Assembly: GCA_944393755.1 (NCBI GenBank)
Contig: CALYBF010000093.1
Location: 1 to 5,977 of the forward strand
DNA from: an uncultured Clostridia bacterium
GTDB taxonomy: Bacteria; Bacillota; Clostridia; TANB77; CAG-508
Reading direction: 5' to 3'
DNA length: 5,977 nucleotides
In this document: piece after piece, positions 5,425 through 5,977 of the stretch
How the letters are laid out: every line of letters begins with the position of its first letter
Position numbering within the stretch: the stretch's first letter is position 1
Notes under the pieces: model-generated
Told to the model about the DNA's origin: nothing
The model's database searches: none
What the model saw: the letters and a program-made list of their open reading frames with translations, nothing else
Translations under genes and position numbers: made by a program

Positions 5425-5977
5425 CTACTTTATATATAAAGTGAGGCGAGAAGAAGCACTACTGTCGGGACCTGTAGACGTGATGCTGCGCCTGCAAGAA
5501 GGAGAATAGCTATTCCCCAAATAACTTCCTCGAACAACACGATAGTCGTCAGAGTTAGCCTCTAATGTATCTTCTCTATGGCAAGCATATAAATCAAATA
5601 CATTTTTTATTACATCTGTTTCTTTTTGTCCTGTTATATAACTATTATTTTGTATTGAATTATTACTGGTTGATGTTATGCTACTTTCTTCTCCTCTTCT
5701 TTTCATAAAATTCATCATTGCATCATACTGACTACCCCATATCATTGAACTTGTTACAGATGAATCATTTGTTTCTGGTACTGTATATTCTAAACATTTT
5801 TTATATAAACCATACCAAGTATTTGTTTTAGAATTGTTTGCACTTGCTGTTGTTACTGTACTACTATTCGTACTTGCATTTTTACTTACAGGTATATCTC
5901 CTTCTAAACCTAATTCATATCTTCCTACATAAAAACCTTTATATTTTGCTACACTTGTTGCCATTTCTTTATATTGA
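5425..5977 (-). CDS. FGE-sulfatase/C-type-lectin-like protein, probable DGR target; 5' end beyond the window
   Basis: The frame is open to the right edge (QYKE precedes the Met at 5964), so that Met is probably internal and the N-terminus is missing. Numbering from it gives 179 residues. Landmarks of the FGE-sulfatase fold, a relative of the C-type lectin fold, occur in order: YKGFYVGRYELG (8-19), like the family's FYIGRYEVT opening; SSMIWGSQYDAMMNFMKRR (72-90); VFDLYACHREDT (122-133), where families usually have DLAGNVWEWT; and YRVVRGSY (141-148), like RVLRGGSW, then a short variable stretch and SRLTLYIK at the end. Two Ser/Thr/Asn-rich stretches (about 29-50 and 93-112) look like loops. The usual AGN and W-E-W positions are replaced by YAC and E-D, so enzymatic activity is not expected and ligand binding is more likely (inference). 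The last ~40 codons have a base composition unlike the rest, as in DGR variable regions. Export and the full domain layout cannot be judged without the N-terminus. Confidence 0.8.
   Translation of the reverse strand, partial: QYKEMATSVAKYKGFYVGRYELGLEGDIPVSKNASTNSSTVTTASANNSKTNTWYGLYKKCLEYTVPETNDSSVTSSMIWGSQYDAMMNFMKRRGEESSITSTSNNSIQNNSYITGQKETDVIKNVFDLYACHREDTLEANSDDYRVVRGSYLGNSYSPSCRRSITSTGPDSSASSRLTLYIK
5427..5442. repeat. Perfect 16-bp palindrome at the end of the FGE/lectin-like gene
   Basis: ACTTTATATATAAAGT reads identically on both strands. It encodes the final Thr-Leu-Tyr-Ile-Lys codons and runs into the stop codon. It lies immediately 3' of the GC-rich segment on the coding strand. 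In known DGRs an inverted repeat next to the 3' boundary of the variable region promotes homing, so the position is suggestive, but the sequence is simple AT-rich DNA. Confidence 0.6.
5443..5560 (-). other. Candidate DGR variable region (VR)
   Basis: By hand count 60 of 118 bases are G or C, and only 22 of 118 are A on the coding strand. In 5601-5700 of the same gene the counts are 26 and 56 of 100. The segment encodes about residues 136-174, just before SRLTLYIK. Many codons end in C or T (AGC, TAT, TCT, TGC, ATC, GGT, GAC, AGT), which is what repeated mutation of the first two A's of AAC/AAT template codons leaves. The position, at the C-terminal end of a lectin/FGE-like fold, is the standard place for a DGR variable region. 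No reverse transcriptase or template repeat is visible here, so this rests on composition, codon pattern and context. Confidence 0.55.

Noticed and set aside
5962..5964. ATG at 5964 taken as the start of the FGE/lectin-like gene.
   Set aside because: The frame stays open upstream to the window edge, there is no Shine-Dalgarno sequence in the visible bases, and the FGE-like core begins within a few residues, so this Met is probably internal.

Overview
The window is very AT-rich DNA with strong AGGAGG-type ribosome binding sites, A/T-ending codons, a Gram-positive-style signal peptide and a MinC gene. This points to a low-GC Firmicute, most likely an uncultured gut-type member of the Clostridia. 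The organism assignment is inferred from composition and protein style, not from a marker gene.

Layout. (1) Positions 1-3530, minus strand: the first 1176 codons of a very large exported surface protein built of DUF11-like beta-sandwich modules. Its C-terminus lies beyond the left edge. It has a clear promoter and ribosome binding site. (2) 3531-3801: a 271-base divergent intergenic region with one promoter facing each way and a small hairpin. (3) 3802-4646, plus strand: two small genes overlapping by one base. The first has an Asn-rich linker and the second ends in a short hydrophobic hairpin; neither has a function I can name. (4) 4649-5263, minus strand: minC, the FtsZ-inhibiting division-site protein, converging on the plus-strand pair with only two bases between the stop codons and with no minD beside it. 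(5) 5264-5424: the minC promoter and, just upstream of it, a terminator-like hairpin for the gene to the right. (6) 5425-5977, minus strand: the C-terminal part of a protein with formylglycine-generating-enzyme (FGE)/C-type-lectin-like landmarks; its N-terminus is beyond the right edge.

The most interesting object is the 3' end of that last gene. Roughly 120 bases (5443-5560) are about 51% G+C and 19% coding-strand A, while the 100 bases at 5601-5700 in the same gene are about 26% G+C and 56% coding-strand A. The anomaly stops just before a conserved-looking C-terminus and a perfect 16-bp palindrome overlapping the stop codon. This is what the variable region of a diversity-generating retroelement (DGR) target looks like after adenine-directed mutagenesis. 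The reverse transcriptase and template repeat are not in the window, so the DGR call is an inference.

Functionally, two genes encode a likely surface protein or ligand-binding protein, one sets the division site, and two form an uncharacterised co-translated pair. I see no reason to link them into one pathway. They sit in separate transcription units, with promoters in front of the surface protein, the pair and minC.
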